From assembly GCA_965222205.1 (NCBI GenBank), contig OZ244932.1, forward strand, positions 434,001 through 498,000: a DNA stretch of 64,000 bases. Reading direction: 5' to 3'. Position numbers and translations under genes: made by a program. Positions 1-7,965 of this stretch are shown in pieces (within the stretch, counting starts at the first letter, position 1; each line of letters begins with the position of its first letter). Origin of the DNA: RHLJ01 sp965222205. GTDB lineage: Bacteria; Bacteroidota; Rhodothermia; Balneolales; Balneolaceae. The notes beneath the pieces were generated by a model. That model had not been told where the DNA came from, made no database searches, and worked only from the letters and a program-made list of their open reading frames with translations.

Positions 1-107
1 GGAAGGGCCGGGAATGTACAATTTGTCGGCTTTTTAATTCGGCACAATTCGTGTTTCCCCACTTTTTTAACGAGAGCTCATCGGTTAACACTTTAAATAA
101 AAAAACC

Positions 108-1967
108 ATGAGCAAAATACTAACACTCATACTAGCAGGCTTTTTGTGCAGCCTTAGTTTACAAGCACAACCCTCTCAACCAACAGATACCCTTGAATTT
201 GAGGAGGTAGTAGTAACTGCATCTAAGATTCCGATTTCGTTGCGGGAAACTACTAAACCAGTTTTAGTTATCGATCAGGAAACTATATCCAGAAATTCTG
301 GAAAGGATGTAGCTCAGCTTTTGAGCGAGCAATCCGGGGTTTATGTAAATGGAGCCTACAGCAACGGAGGAAAGGATAAAGCGACCTATTTGCAGGGTGC
401 ATCAACACGGTATACTCTTTTCTTAATTGATGGATTGCCAGTTTACGATCCATCTACTATTGGAGGGGTTTTTGATATTCGAAACCTATCCTTAGATGCT
501 GTAGAACATATCGAAATAGTAAAAGGAAGTATGAGTACCCTATATGGCTCAGACGCCATTGCGGGTGTCATAAATATTATCACTAAAGAATCGGGAAGAG
601 AAGAGATTCAGCTCAATGCGATGAGTTCAGTTGGTAGTTTCGCTACCTACAGAAATCAAATTGGGTTGAGTGGAGCGCAGAGAGGAGGGAATTTTTCAAT
701 ACTTTATTCCCGTGAAGAATCTGAAGGGATTAGTGAGGCAAGAGACAGAGCACAGAATTCTCCGGGTTTTGATAAAGATGGTTTCACCAAGAATACGATT
801 TCAGCCAAGGTATCAGTAAAACCGGGTTCCAATTTCACGATAACACCAAGGATTTTGATAAACACCTTTGAAGGGGAATATGATGGCGGAGCATTTATAG
901 ACTCGCCCAACACCTTCGATTCCGATTTCTTCAATCCTGGTGTTACAATTCAGTATCAGAATGAGAATTTCTTGCTTCAAAGTGATTATTCATATGCGAA
1001 CACTAATCGTAAAAATGTGGCTACTTTTGGAGGTGAGTTTGAAGGGAAGCTCAATAACTACGACTTCTATGGAGCGTACACCTCTTTAGAATCGCTTCAT
1101 TTTTTGGCTGGCTTTAATTACCAGAATATGGAGATTGGCAGCAATGATCGAACCTCGGATTTATACAGCCCTTACTTTACCGTTCGAATTAGAAACTTTT
1201 CAGGCTTAAACGGAGAGCTTGGAGTCAGGTTGAATAGTCATAGTGAATATGGAAGCAATGTCACGGTTAGTGGTTCTGCTTCGTATCAATTTAATGAGGT
1301 TTTTAAAATTCTAAGCTCGGTTGGAACAGGTTTTAAGGCACCTACTTTAGATGAACTATATGGACCGTTCGGAGCAAACCCAGATCTTCAACCTGAAAGA
1401 AGTATATACTTCAATGCTGGAACTGAGCTCAGTTTTTTGGATAATGATCTCAATTTCACAGGAAACTTCTTTATTCGGAATATCACCGATGTAATTGTGT
1501 ATAGTTTTCCCGGATATCTGAATCAAGACGAGCAGGATGACAAAGGAATCGAAGTTTTTGGTTCCTACTCACCTTTATCCGGGTTGCAGTTTAATGCTTC
1601 TTTCGATTACCTGATTGGATCATCAGTGATAAATGGGCAAAAGACTGATAATCTATTGCGCAGACCAAAAACCAAAGTTGTTTTGAGTGGCTCGGTTATT
1701 CCATTTTCCGGTTTTAATTTTTCTGTACAAGGCAGCTATCTGGGAGAGCGGGATGATATATACTTCAAGCCGGATTTCAGCTCAGAGATCGTGACACTGG
1801 ATGAAATTTTTCTCCTGAATGCAAACGCTTCTTATTCACTAGTTGAGAATAAGGTCACGATATTTGGAGTTATAAAAAATATTCTTGACACAGATTATTC
1901 TGAAGTATATGGATTCAATACCACAGGTCTGGCCTGGAATCTTGGGGTGAAGGTTAATCTGAAATAA
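108..1967 (+). CDS. TonB-dependent outer-membrane receptor, BtuB/CirA-like
   Basis: A 619-residue outer-membrane receptor that should import a scarce nutrient using TonB energy. Residues 1-20 form a signal peptide ending LQAQ. A TonB-box-like stretch (EEVVVTASK) follows, then a plug domain with the typical LIDGLPVYD and VKGSMSTLYGSDAIAGVINI motifs, then a long beta barrel with the FKAPTLDELYGP and NPDLQPERS motifs seen near the end of such receptors. Length and plug sequence fit the BtuB (cobalamin) group, but the substrate cannot be read from sequence. The open frame extends upstream to 51; I chose the ATG at 108 because it places the signal peptide at the N terminus. The upstream control region is cut by the window edge. 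Confidence 0.9.
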   Translation: MSKILTLILAGFLCSLSLQAQPSQPTDTLEFEEVVVTASKIPISLRETTKPVLVIDQETISRNSGKDVAQLLSEQSGVYVNGAYSNGGKDKATYLQGASTRYTLFLIDGLPVYDPSTIGGVFDIRNLSLDAVEHIEIVKGSMSTLYGSDAIAGVINIITKESGREEIQLNAMSSVGSFATYRNQIGLSGAQRGGNFSILYSREESEGISEARDRAQNSPGFDKDGFTKNTISAKVSVKPGSNFTITPRILINTFEGEYDGGAFIDSPNTFDSDFFNPGVTIQYQNENFLLQSDYSYANTNRKNVATFGGEFEGKLNNYDFYGAYTSLESLHFLAGFNYQNMEIGSNDRTSDLYSPYFTVRIRNFSGLNGELGVRLNSHSEYGSNVTVSGSASYQFNEVFKILSSVGTGFKAPTLDELYGPFGANPDLQPERSIYFNAGTELSFLDNDLNFTGNFFIRNITDVIVYSFPGYLNQDEQDDKGIEVFGSYSPLSGLQFNASFDYLIGSSVINGQKTDNLLRRPKTKVVLSGSVIPFSGFNFSVQGSYLGERDDIYFKPDFSSEIVTLDEIFLLNANASYSLVENKVTIFGVIKNILDTDYSEVYGFNTTGLAWNLGVKVNLK

Positions 1968-1992
1968 AAAGGGGCTTTCGAGCCCCCCTTTT
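1966..1992. terminator. Bidirectional hairpin terminator
   Basis: GGGGCT-TTCG-AGCCCC forms a six-pair stem with a UUCG loop. It is preceded by an A run and followed by CCTTTT, so it can terminate in both directions. It lies between the convergent receptor gene and the small exported-protein gene. Confidence 0.8.
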
Positions 1993-1999
1993 AAATAAA

Positions 2000-2431
2000 C
2001 TATTTTTCAAAAATAGCCAAGCCGAAATAGCACGGTTCCACTGAACAAGAATACATTGTTACTTTAACCTTGTAGTATCCGGATTCCTCAGGCTCAAAAA
2101 AGAACAAAGGAAAATCATCCTCTTCAATATCCTTGTCTAGTTCTGTTCCTTCATTATCGTATAAGTACAAATCAAGGTCCTCACAATCTTCATCGCAAAA
2201 ACCTTCCATAAGATACTCTTTAGAAGAATCAAGGTAGAATGACCAAGTGTTATCATCTGATTCCTGAATCATTCCGATAATGTAATTTTTAACTACATAA
2301 CCCATTTCAGCATTTTCTTTATAAGAATCCTGAATTTGTGTCCATACAACTTCTGTATAAGACTGGGCCTGAGCCGGAATTGTCGATAAAGCAATCAGGA
2401 AAGCTCCCAAGCACATTTTTTTCATTTTCAT
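2000..2431 (-). CDS. Small acidic exported protein, PPC-domain-like
   Basis: A 143-residue protein of unknown role. A signal peptide ends at AQAQ near residue 23. The mature part is very acidic (CDEDCEDLDLYLYD) and has the layout of a bacterial pre-peptidase C-terminal (PPC) beta sandwich: a strand, an LDLYLYD core, then a GYYKVKV strand near the end. Four cysteines could form two disulfides. PPC modules normally sit at the end of secreted peptidases; here the module stands alone, so the assignment is tentative. The leader carries a TAACTAATA motif also found before two other exported-protein genes in this window. Leftward, converging on the receptor gene. Confidence 0.75.
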   Translation of the reverse strand: MKMKKMCLGAFLIALSTIPAQAQSYTEVVWTQIQDSYKENAEMGYVVKNYIIGMIQESDDNTWSFYLDSSKEYLMEGFCDEDCEDLDLYLYDNEGTELDKDIEEDDFPLFFFEPEESGYYKVKVTMYSCSVEPCYFGLAIFEK

Positions 2432-2471
2432 TGCTGTTTACCCCGTATTAGTTAATATTAAAATGAGAGAC

Positions 2472-4208
2472 TTATACTCCCAAATCCTTTAAAATAGCAT
2501 CAATCACAAAGTCTAGTGAAGCAGCTGTTTCGTAATATTTATCAGCATTTTCCAGATCTGTATTTACGCTACAATAGAACTTGATTTTCGGCTCGGTTCC
2601 GGAAGGTCGCGCAGAAATAATACCACCATCCTCAGTAACGAACTGTAACACATTGGCTGTTGGTAAATTAATTGGAGTGACCTCGTTGGTCTCCAGGTTC
2701 CTCTCTTCCTGACTTTGATAATCTTTAAGAATTATCACCTTCGATCCGCCTAAAATTTTTGGAGGATTATTCCTGAAATCCTTCATCATTTGTTGAATTT
2801 CTTCTGCCCCGGATTTTCCTTTTTTTGTCACAGAAACCAATTTTTCTTTGAAGAAACCATGTTCTACATACATATCTACTAAGGCTTCAAACAGGCTGCT
2901 TCCCTGATCTTTATAATATGCAGTCATTTCTGCAATAATAACAGCTGAAACAACCGCATCTTTATCACGAACATGCTCGCCGATCAGATAGCCATAGCTT
3001 TCTTCACCTCCGGCAATAAACTCTTTTTTGCCTTCGAGTTCGGTCATAAGTTCGCCAATGTACTTGAAGCCTGTAAGTGTATTGTAACAATCAACGCTGT
3101 AAGATTCAGCAATACGATCGATTAGGTATGAGGTAACAATCGTTTTAACGATGTACTGATTCCCGGTTAGCTTACCTGCATTTTTCCAGGCAGTTAGCAT
3201 GTAGTTAATAATCAAAGTCCCCGTCATATTTCCATTGAGCAGAATCCATTCGCCGTAGTCATTTTTAACTGCAATTCCAACACGATCAGCATCAGGGTCG
3301 GTAGCCATAACCAGCTCGGCATCAATCTCTTTGGCTTTATCCATTGCCATGCTCAAGGCATCTTCTTCTTCAGGGTTTGGATATACGACGGTAGGAAAAT
3401 TTCCATCCACTACCATTTGTTCTTCCACTAAGGTCACATTTTCGAAACCGTAGGCCTCAAGTGCAGGAGGAACTGAAACTCCACCGGTTCCATGTATAGG
3501 AGAAAAAACAATACTAATATCCTTCTGCCTTTTGATAGCTTCTTTGGATACAGAGAGCTTTACAAGTTCATCTAAAAATAGTTGGTCAATGTCTTTTCCT
3601 ATTAACTGGATATTATCAGGTACTCCTTCAAACTTTATATCATCTACACTTGATATTTTTTGAACTTCTTCCATCACCATTTTGTCATAAGGAGCAACAA
3701 ACTGTCCACCATCTGACCCATAAGCTTTAAATCCATTATACTCTTTTGGATTGTGTGAAGCAGTTAACACCACACCGCTTTGGCAATTAAGTTGTCTGAT
3801 GGCAAAAGAAAGCTCGGGAGTAGGCCTGAGTTCTTCAAAAAAGTACACATGGATTCCATTCGCAGAGAATACGTCAGCCACAACCTGAGCAAGCGTATCG
3901 GAATTGTTTCGGCAATCATAAGCGATGGCTACTTTAATTTTTTCGTTGGGATAAGTTTTTTTTAAAAAATTACTCAATCCCTGGGTTGCGGCTCCAAAGG
4001 TATATTTGTTTACCCGGTTTGAACCAATCCCCATAATTCCCCTCAGGCCACCAGTACCAAATTCCAGATCTTTATAGAATGCATCGGTTAATTCTGTGTA
4101 TTGTTCATTATCCAGCATTTTCCGAATTGCAGCTTTTGTTTCTTCATCATAACCGCCGTTAAGCCAGCTGTTAATTTTCTGTTCTACTGCAGGTTCTAGT
4201 GCACTCAT
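2472..4208 (-). CDS. Phospho-sugar mutase (phosphoglucomutase/phosphomannomutase)
   Basis: A 578-residue cytoplasmic enzyme of the alpha-D-phosphohexomutase family, interconverting hexose 1- and 6-phosphates (glucose and/or mannose). All four family loops are present: the phosphoserine loop TASHNP (about residue 149), the metal-binding DPDADR (about 303), the sugar-specificity loop GGEESYG (about 398) and the phosphate-binding RPSGTEPK (about 532). The N-terminal GTGGLRGIMG and the overall length match the Bacillus PgcA-type group. Which sugar is preferred cannot be told from the GEES loop alone. It is leftward and about 40 bases upstream of the small exported gene; no Shine-Dalgarno sequence is evident. 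Confidence 0.95.
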   Translation of the reverse strand: MSALEPAVEQKINSWLNGGYDEETKAAIRKMLDNEQYTELTDAFYKDLEFGTGGLRGIMGIGSNRVNKYTFGAATQGLSNFLKKTYPNEKIKVAIAYDCRNNSDTLAQVVADVFSANGIHVYFFEELRPTPELSFAIRQLNCQSGVVLTASHNPKEYNGFKAYGSDGGQFVAPYDKMVMEEVQKISSVDDIKFEGVPDNIQLIGKDIDQLFLDELVKLSVSKEAIKRQKDISIVFSPIHGTGGVSVPPALEAYGFENVTLVEEQMVVDGNFPTVVYPNPEEEDALSMAMDKAKEIDAELVMATDPDADRVGIAVKNDYGEWILLNGNMTGTLIINYMLTAWKNAGKLTGNQYIVKTIVTSYLIDRIAESYSVDCYNTLTGFKYIGELMTELEGKKEFIAGGEESYGYLIGEHVRDKDAVVSAVIIAEMTAYYKDQGSSLFEALVDMYVEHGFFKEKLVSVTKKGKSGAEEIQQMMKDFRNNPPKILGGSKVIILKDYQSQEERNLETNEVTPINLPTANVLQFVTEDGGIISARPSGTEPKIKFYCSVNTDLENADKYYETAASLDFVIDAILKDLGV

Positions 4209-4435
4209 GGTCAGGAGTTTAAAATTGAAATTATTAATTGATGAATATAAAAATTATTGAGGTATATCGAGAGGAGAAGATGGTTAAAGCTTCTGTCGTA
4301 TCCAGATAGAAATAGAACAAAAGCAAAGTAAAAAATATTGAGTCATAGTTCAGACAATGGTTTTTTTCGAAGATTGGGCTTATTATAAGTGAACTAAAAG
4401 CAATCTGAGATTTCTAAATTCAAGGTTAATAATCA

Positions 4436-5146
4436 GTGATAGGTAAAAGTAGTAAGCTAACGGTTATAGCAATTATTGGAATGTTCACATTTGCATGCAA
4501 AAGTACTGAAACCGCTTCAACACAAACGGTTTCTACTCAGCCATCAGAAGAACGTTCTTCCTCTGCTTCAACCGAAGAGCTCGAGGAATTGTACTGGGCC
4601 CGGATTGATAGTTCCCGGATGAACTTTACTCAGGCCGATGTTGATTTCATGACCAATATGATTGGTCATCATGCTCAGGCGTTAATAATGTCTGATCTGG
4701 CACCTGAAAATGATGCGAGTCCTGTGATTCAAACACTGGCAGCCCGAATCATTAACGCTCAAAAAGATGAAATAGCTACCATGCAAACCTGGCTGCGAGA
4801 TCGCGAGCAACTAGTTCCTGAAGTCCATATAGATGGGTTGATGCTTATGATTCATGGAGTTGGTAATCATCACGACCATATGAACATGCAAGGTATGCTT
4901 ACTCAGGATCAGCTTGTGGAACTTTCTGAGGCTAAAGGCAAAGAATTTGACCGATTGTTTCTCACCTACATGATTCAACACCATCAGGGAGCGGTAACCA
5001 TGGTAAAAAAACTTATAGCCACTGATGGAGCAGTTCAGGATGAAGCAGCATTCCGTCTGGCTACTGATATAAACGTAGATCAAATAACAGAAATTGAACG
5101 TATGAGGTCCATGCTTAGTGACCTCGAGTTAAATGGAGAACTTTAG
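4436..5146 (+). CDS. DUF305 lipoprotein
   Basis: A 236-residue DUF305 (ferritin-like four-helix) protein starting at GTG. A signal peptide ends in the lipobox TFAC (Cys 21), so it is probably lipid-anchored. A Ser/Thr-rich linker follows. The fold shows the two half-repeats typical of DUF305: MIGHHAQALIMSD and MIQHHQGAVTMV, each with a paired histidine able to bind metal, plus an HHDHMNM stretch in between. Family members occur with copper and heavy-metal genes, but no metal genes are near here. The LVIVD-repeat lipoprotein starts 50 bases downstream, so the two are likely co-transcribed. The reaction, if any, is unknown. Confidence 0.85.
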   Translation: MIGKSSKLTVIAIIGMFTFACKSTETASTQTVSTQPSEERSSSASTEELEELYWARIDSSRMNFTQADVDFMTNMIGHHAQALIMSDLAPENDASPVIQTLAARIINAQKDEIATMQTWLRDREQLVPEVHIDGLMLMIHGVGNHHDHMNMQGMLTQDQLVELSEAKGKEFDRLFLTYMIQHHQGAVTMVKKLIATDGAVQDEAAFRLATDINVDQITEIERMRSMLSDLELNGEL

Positions 5147-5196
5147 TTCTTGATTTCAAAAAAATTTAAACCAATAAATAACCTACTAATACAAGT

Positions 5197-7185
5197 ATGA
5201 AAAACTATTCAACAACAAACCTACCAGTAATTGCGCTACTTGCAGTACTGGTTGCTACTTATGGTTGTGCGCCAAAAGGTCCAATGGTTCAGGCAGATTT
5301 TACAGCTCCCGAAGTAGCCCCAATGGATGAAGTTACCCCGCCAACCCCGGATCCACGAGTGGGCTTAGGTGCCGGACTTTTTGATGCAGAAGAAGCAATC
5401 TGGAACTTAGAGATGGTTTCAACTACTCCTCCACCAAAAGATTTCGTTGGAGTAACCAGCTCAGATCTCGCATTTAAAGGAAAATATGCTATACAAGGGA
5501 ACTACAATGGGGTTATAATCTGGGATATTTCAAATCCGGAACAGCCTGTTTTAGTCAAAGATTATTTATGTCCGGCTTCTCAGAGTGATGTATCTGTATA
5601 CGGAGATCTAATGTTTGTTTCTGGAGAAGGATATAGTGGTCGCCTGGATTGCGGAACTCAGGGAGTTCAGGAAGCGGTAAGTGAAGACCGGCTTCGTGGA
5701 ATCCGAATTTTTGATATTTCAGATATTGAAGACCCAAAATATATCGCTAATGTACAAACATGCCGCGGGTCACATACCCACTCGGTATTGAAAGATCCAG
5801 AAGATGATGAAAATGTGTATGTATATGTTTCAGGTTCTGCGTCTGTTCGTCCTGAAGATGAACTTCCGGGATGTACGAATTTTGCACCTGAAGAAGATCC
5901 GAATTCAGCATTATTCAGAATTGAAGTAATTAAAGTGCCACTGGACTCTCCGACTGATGCTGCCATAGTAAGTTCACCAAGAATCTTCGATGATTTGACA
6001 GCGCCTCCAACGCATGGTTTAGCACCAGCTGACTTGGAAGCTATCAGAATTGCTAAAGAAAACGGGGCATTCATGTACGAAAGAGGTGGCCAGGAACGTG
6101 CATTATCAACTGGTTTTGCAGGTAGATTGCTTCAAAATATTGCCCAGGAAAGAGCGGGTGATGACGCAACTCCAAATGCTGCGGATACTCTTTATTTAAG
6201 AGAAAATGCGACTGAAATGGTTAATACACTGTTTGGTAGTAGTAATGATGACAACCGTGGTCCTGATCAGTGTCACGATATCACACTTTACCCGGAAATT
6301 GGCTTAGCCGGAGGAGCTTGTGAGGGATATGGCTTATTACTGGATATTTCAGATCCTGTAAATCCAGTAAGAATTGATGCTGTTGCCGATTCCAACTTTT
6401 CGTACTGGCACTCCGCTACCTTTACAAATGATGGTAGTGCGGTTCTTTTTACCGATGAATGGGGTGGAGGCGGACAGCCTAAATGCCGCGAGACCGATCC
6501 TTACGAGTGGGGAGCTAATGCAATCTTCACAATTGAAGATGGTGAAATGGTTTTTCAAAGTTATTTTAAAATGCCGGCACCTCAAACCGTTCAGGAAAAC
6601 TGTGTGGCTCATAACGGCTCTATGATTCCTGTTCCTGGTCGCGATATTATGGTACAATCATGGTATCAGGGTGGTATTTCCGTATTTGATTGGACTGACC
6701 GAAAAAATCCTGTTGAAATCGCGTTTCATGATCGCGGACCTGTTCGTGCTGACCGTATGGGAAATGGAGGAAGTTGGTCAGTTTACTGGTATAACGGACT
6801 TATTGTAAACTCAGAGATCGCCCGTGGATTGGATATTTTTGAATTAGAGCCCAGCCCATATCTGACTGAGAATGAGATTGCTGCTGCAAATACGGTTGAG
6901 CTGGATTATCTGAATGCTCAGGGCAACCCAATGTTTAAATGGCCATCAACTCCGGCACTTGCAAAAGCCTACGTTGATCAGTTGGACCGGGACAATGGTT
7001 TAGATGGCACCAGTTTAACGGCAGTCCGCCAGGGGCTTGCCAATGCGGATGCAACTTCAGGAAAAGCTAAAACCAGCATTTTTTCGCAGCTTGCCGAAGA
7101 AGTAAGCGAAATGGCAAGTATGGCAAACGACTCAGAAAAAGTGAGTAAACTAGCCGATACACTGAAAGATCTGGCTTCGATGTAA
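5197..7185 (+). CDS. LVIVD-repeat beta-propeller lipoprotein
   Basis: A 662-residue envelope protein. The lipobox is TYGC (Cys 24). The body contains repeated units of the LVIVD type, for example VIIWDISNPEQPVLV, IRIFDISDIEDPKY, LLLDISDPVNPV and ISVFDWTDRKNPVEI, which are blades of a beta propeller. Conserved His and Cys residues between blades (GSHTHSV, QCHDITLY, NFSYWHSATF, ENCVAHNGSM) suggest metal-linked or disulfide-stabilised loops. The last 100 residues are helical and low in complexity. No enzymatic motif is recognised. Downstream of the DUF305 gene and ahead of a strong terminator at 7211. Confidence 0.8.
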   Translation: MKNYSTTNLPVIALLAVLVATYGCAPKGPMVQADFTAPEVAPMDEVTPPTPDPRVGLGAGLFDAEEAIWNLEMVSTTPPPKDFVGVTSSDLAFKGKYAIQGNYNGVIIWDISNPEQPVLVKDYLCPASQSDVSVYGDLMFVSGEGYSGRLDCGTQGVQEAVSEDRLRGIRIFDISDIEDPKYIANVQTCRGSHTHSVLKDPEDDENVYVYVSGSASVRPEDELPGCTNFAPEEDPNSALFRIEVIKVPLDSPTDAAIVSSPRIFDDLTAPPTHGLAPADLEAIRIAKENGAFMYERGGQERALSTGFAGRLLQNIAQERAGDDATPNAADTLYLRENATEMVNTLFGSSNDDNRGPDQCHDITLYPEIGLAGGACEGYGLLLDISDPVNPVRIDAVADSNFSYWHSATFTNDGSAVLFTDEWGGGGQPKCRETDPYEWGANAIFTIEDGEMVFQSYFKMPAPQTVQENCVAHNGSMIPVPGRDIMVQSWYQGGISVFDWTDRKNPVEIAFHDRGPVRADRMGNGGSWSVYWYNGLIVNSEIARGLDIFELEPSPYLTENEIAAANTVELDYLNAQGNPMFKWPSTPALAKAYVDQLDRDNGLDGTSLTAVRQGLANADATSGKAKTSIFSQLAEEVSEMASMANDSEKVSKLADTLKDLASM

Positions 7186-7210
7186 AAAAGTTCAGATTAA
7201 TTGAATTTGA

Positions 7211-7243
7211 AAGCCGTTTACTGAAAAGTGAACGGCTTTTTTT
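7211..7243 (+). terminator. Rho-independent terminator of the DUF305-LVIVD operon
   Basis: AAGCCGTTTACT-GAAA-AGTGAACGGCTT gives a 12-pair stem (one G-T pair) with a GAAA loop, followed by seven T. It lies 26 bases after the LVIVD gene stop. Confidence 0.92.
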
Positions 7244-7273
7244 ATGGCCATGAACGAATTTCTTGTTCTTTCA

Positions 7274-7323
7274 GACCTCCCCTCTTTCCCCTCCTTAGCT
7301 AAGGAGGGGAAAGAGGGGAGGTC
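7274..7323. repeat. 50-base perfect palindrome
   Basis: Two 25-base arms, GACCTCCCCT followed by CTTTCCCCTCCTTAG up to the AG/CT centre and the exact reverse complement, pair without a mismatch or loop. One mismatch beyond the arms, two further pairs form. There is no T run on either side to make it a normal terminator. It sits between the terminator at 7211 and the 3' end of the leftward DUF985 gene. It looks like a dispersed palindromic repeat; a search of the whole genome is needed to confirm copies. Confidence 0.85.
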
Positions 7324-7394
7324 AGATTAGGTGCCAGCAGAAATAAAGCAGCGAACTAAGAAAAGTCGTATCAAGAATAGGCAAAAGCCAAATG

Positions 7395-7901
7395 TCAAAA
7401 CCTTGTCAACCTATGAATTACTTCTTTATGATTCGGGTGTGCATCGATCAATATCTTGCGTTCAGCCAATTCAAAATCAGCAAAATCGAAACCGGGTGAA
7501 ACGGTACATCCCGTTAAACAATAGGTGTTAGGGTCCTCTACTTCGGAGGCAAACCAAACATTCTTTGGAACAGTGAATTGAGGCAGTTCATTGTTTTCTA
7601 AATCAAGTCCAAGTCGTTGAAAAGAATACCTGCCACCTTCATCAATCATGTGGATGGTGAGTGGAGAGCCTTCGTAGAAATGCCACATTTCATCCTGTTT
7701 AATTCGATGAAAGGCAGAGAAATTTTCCGATGTGAGTAAAAAGTAAATCCCAGTACAGTAATTCCGGTCCCTCTCAAAGCCTTCCGGTATATTTCCTAGT
7801 TTGATAATCCCATCACTGCGATAGGTTTCTTTATAGAACCCGCCCTCAACATGTTCCTGAAGATCGAGCTTTTCTACCAGTTCTTTTATCCGGTTTTGCA
7901 T
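7395..7901 (-). CDS. DUF985 cupin protein
   Basis: A 168-residue cytoplasmic cupin of the DUF985 (Cupin_5) family. The family opening is clear: LDLQEHVEGGFYKETYRSD. Next come the cupin strands with IYFLLTSENFSAFHR, DEMWHFYEG and the second half VSPGFDFADFELAERK. Members adopt a double-stranded beta-helix fold, and no reaction is firmly established. The gene lies between a 50-base palindrome downstream and a 32-base hairpin upstream, and runs leftward behind the M16 peptidase gene. It may be read from the same transcript. Confidence 0.88.
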   Translation of the reverse strand: MQNRIKELVEKLDLQEHVEGGFYKETYRSDGIIKLGNIPEGFERDRNYCTGIYFLLTSENFSAFHRIKQDEMWHFYEGSPLTIHMIDEGGRYSFQRLGLDLENNELPQFTVPKNVWFASEVEDPNTYCLTGCTVSPGFDFADFELAERKILIDAHPNHKEVIHRLTRF

Positions 7902-7918
7902 AGGAAATCATATTCAAC

Positions 7919-7950
7919 ACGTAGACTCAATTCATGAATTGAGCCTACGT
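7919..7950. repeat. 32-base inverted repeat
   Basis: ACGTAG-A-CTCAATTC pairs with GAATTGAG-C-CTACGT around a central AT, with a single mismatched pair. A T run follows on the + strand only, while both flanking genes run on the - strand, so it is oriented wrongly to end the M16 transcript. It could be a dispersed palindromic repeat or an mRNA-stabilising hairpin between the two genes. Confidence 0.7.
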
Positions 7951-7965
7951 TCTTTTTTTCTAAAA

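Noticed and set aside
1..107. Possible cobalamin riboswitch end before the BtuB-like receptor (GGAAGG near the start)
   Set aside because: The closing riboswitch motif is absent, and the 5' part would lie outside the window. GCCG/CGGC followed by five T may be the tail of an upstream terminator, but pairing is poor.
7331..7531. 66-residue + strand ORF antisense to the DUF985 gene
   Set aside because: It is a shadow of the clear cupin gene and has no start signals.
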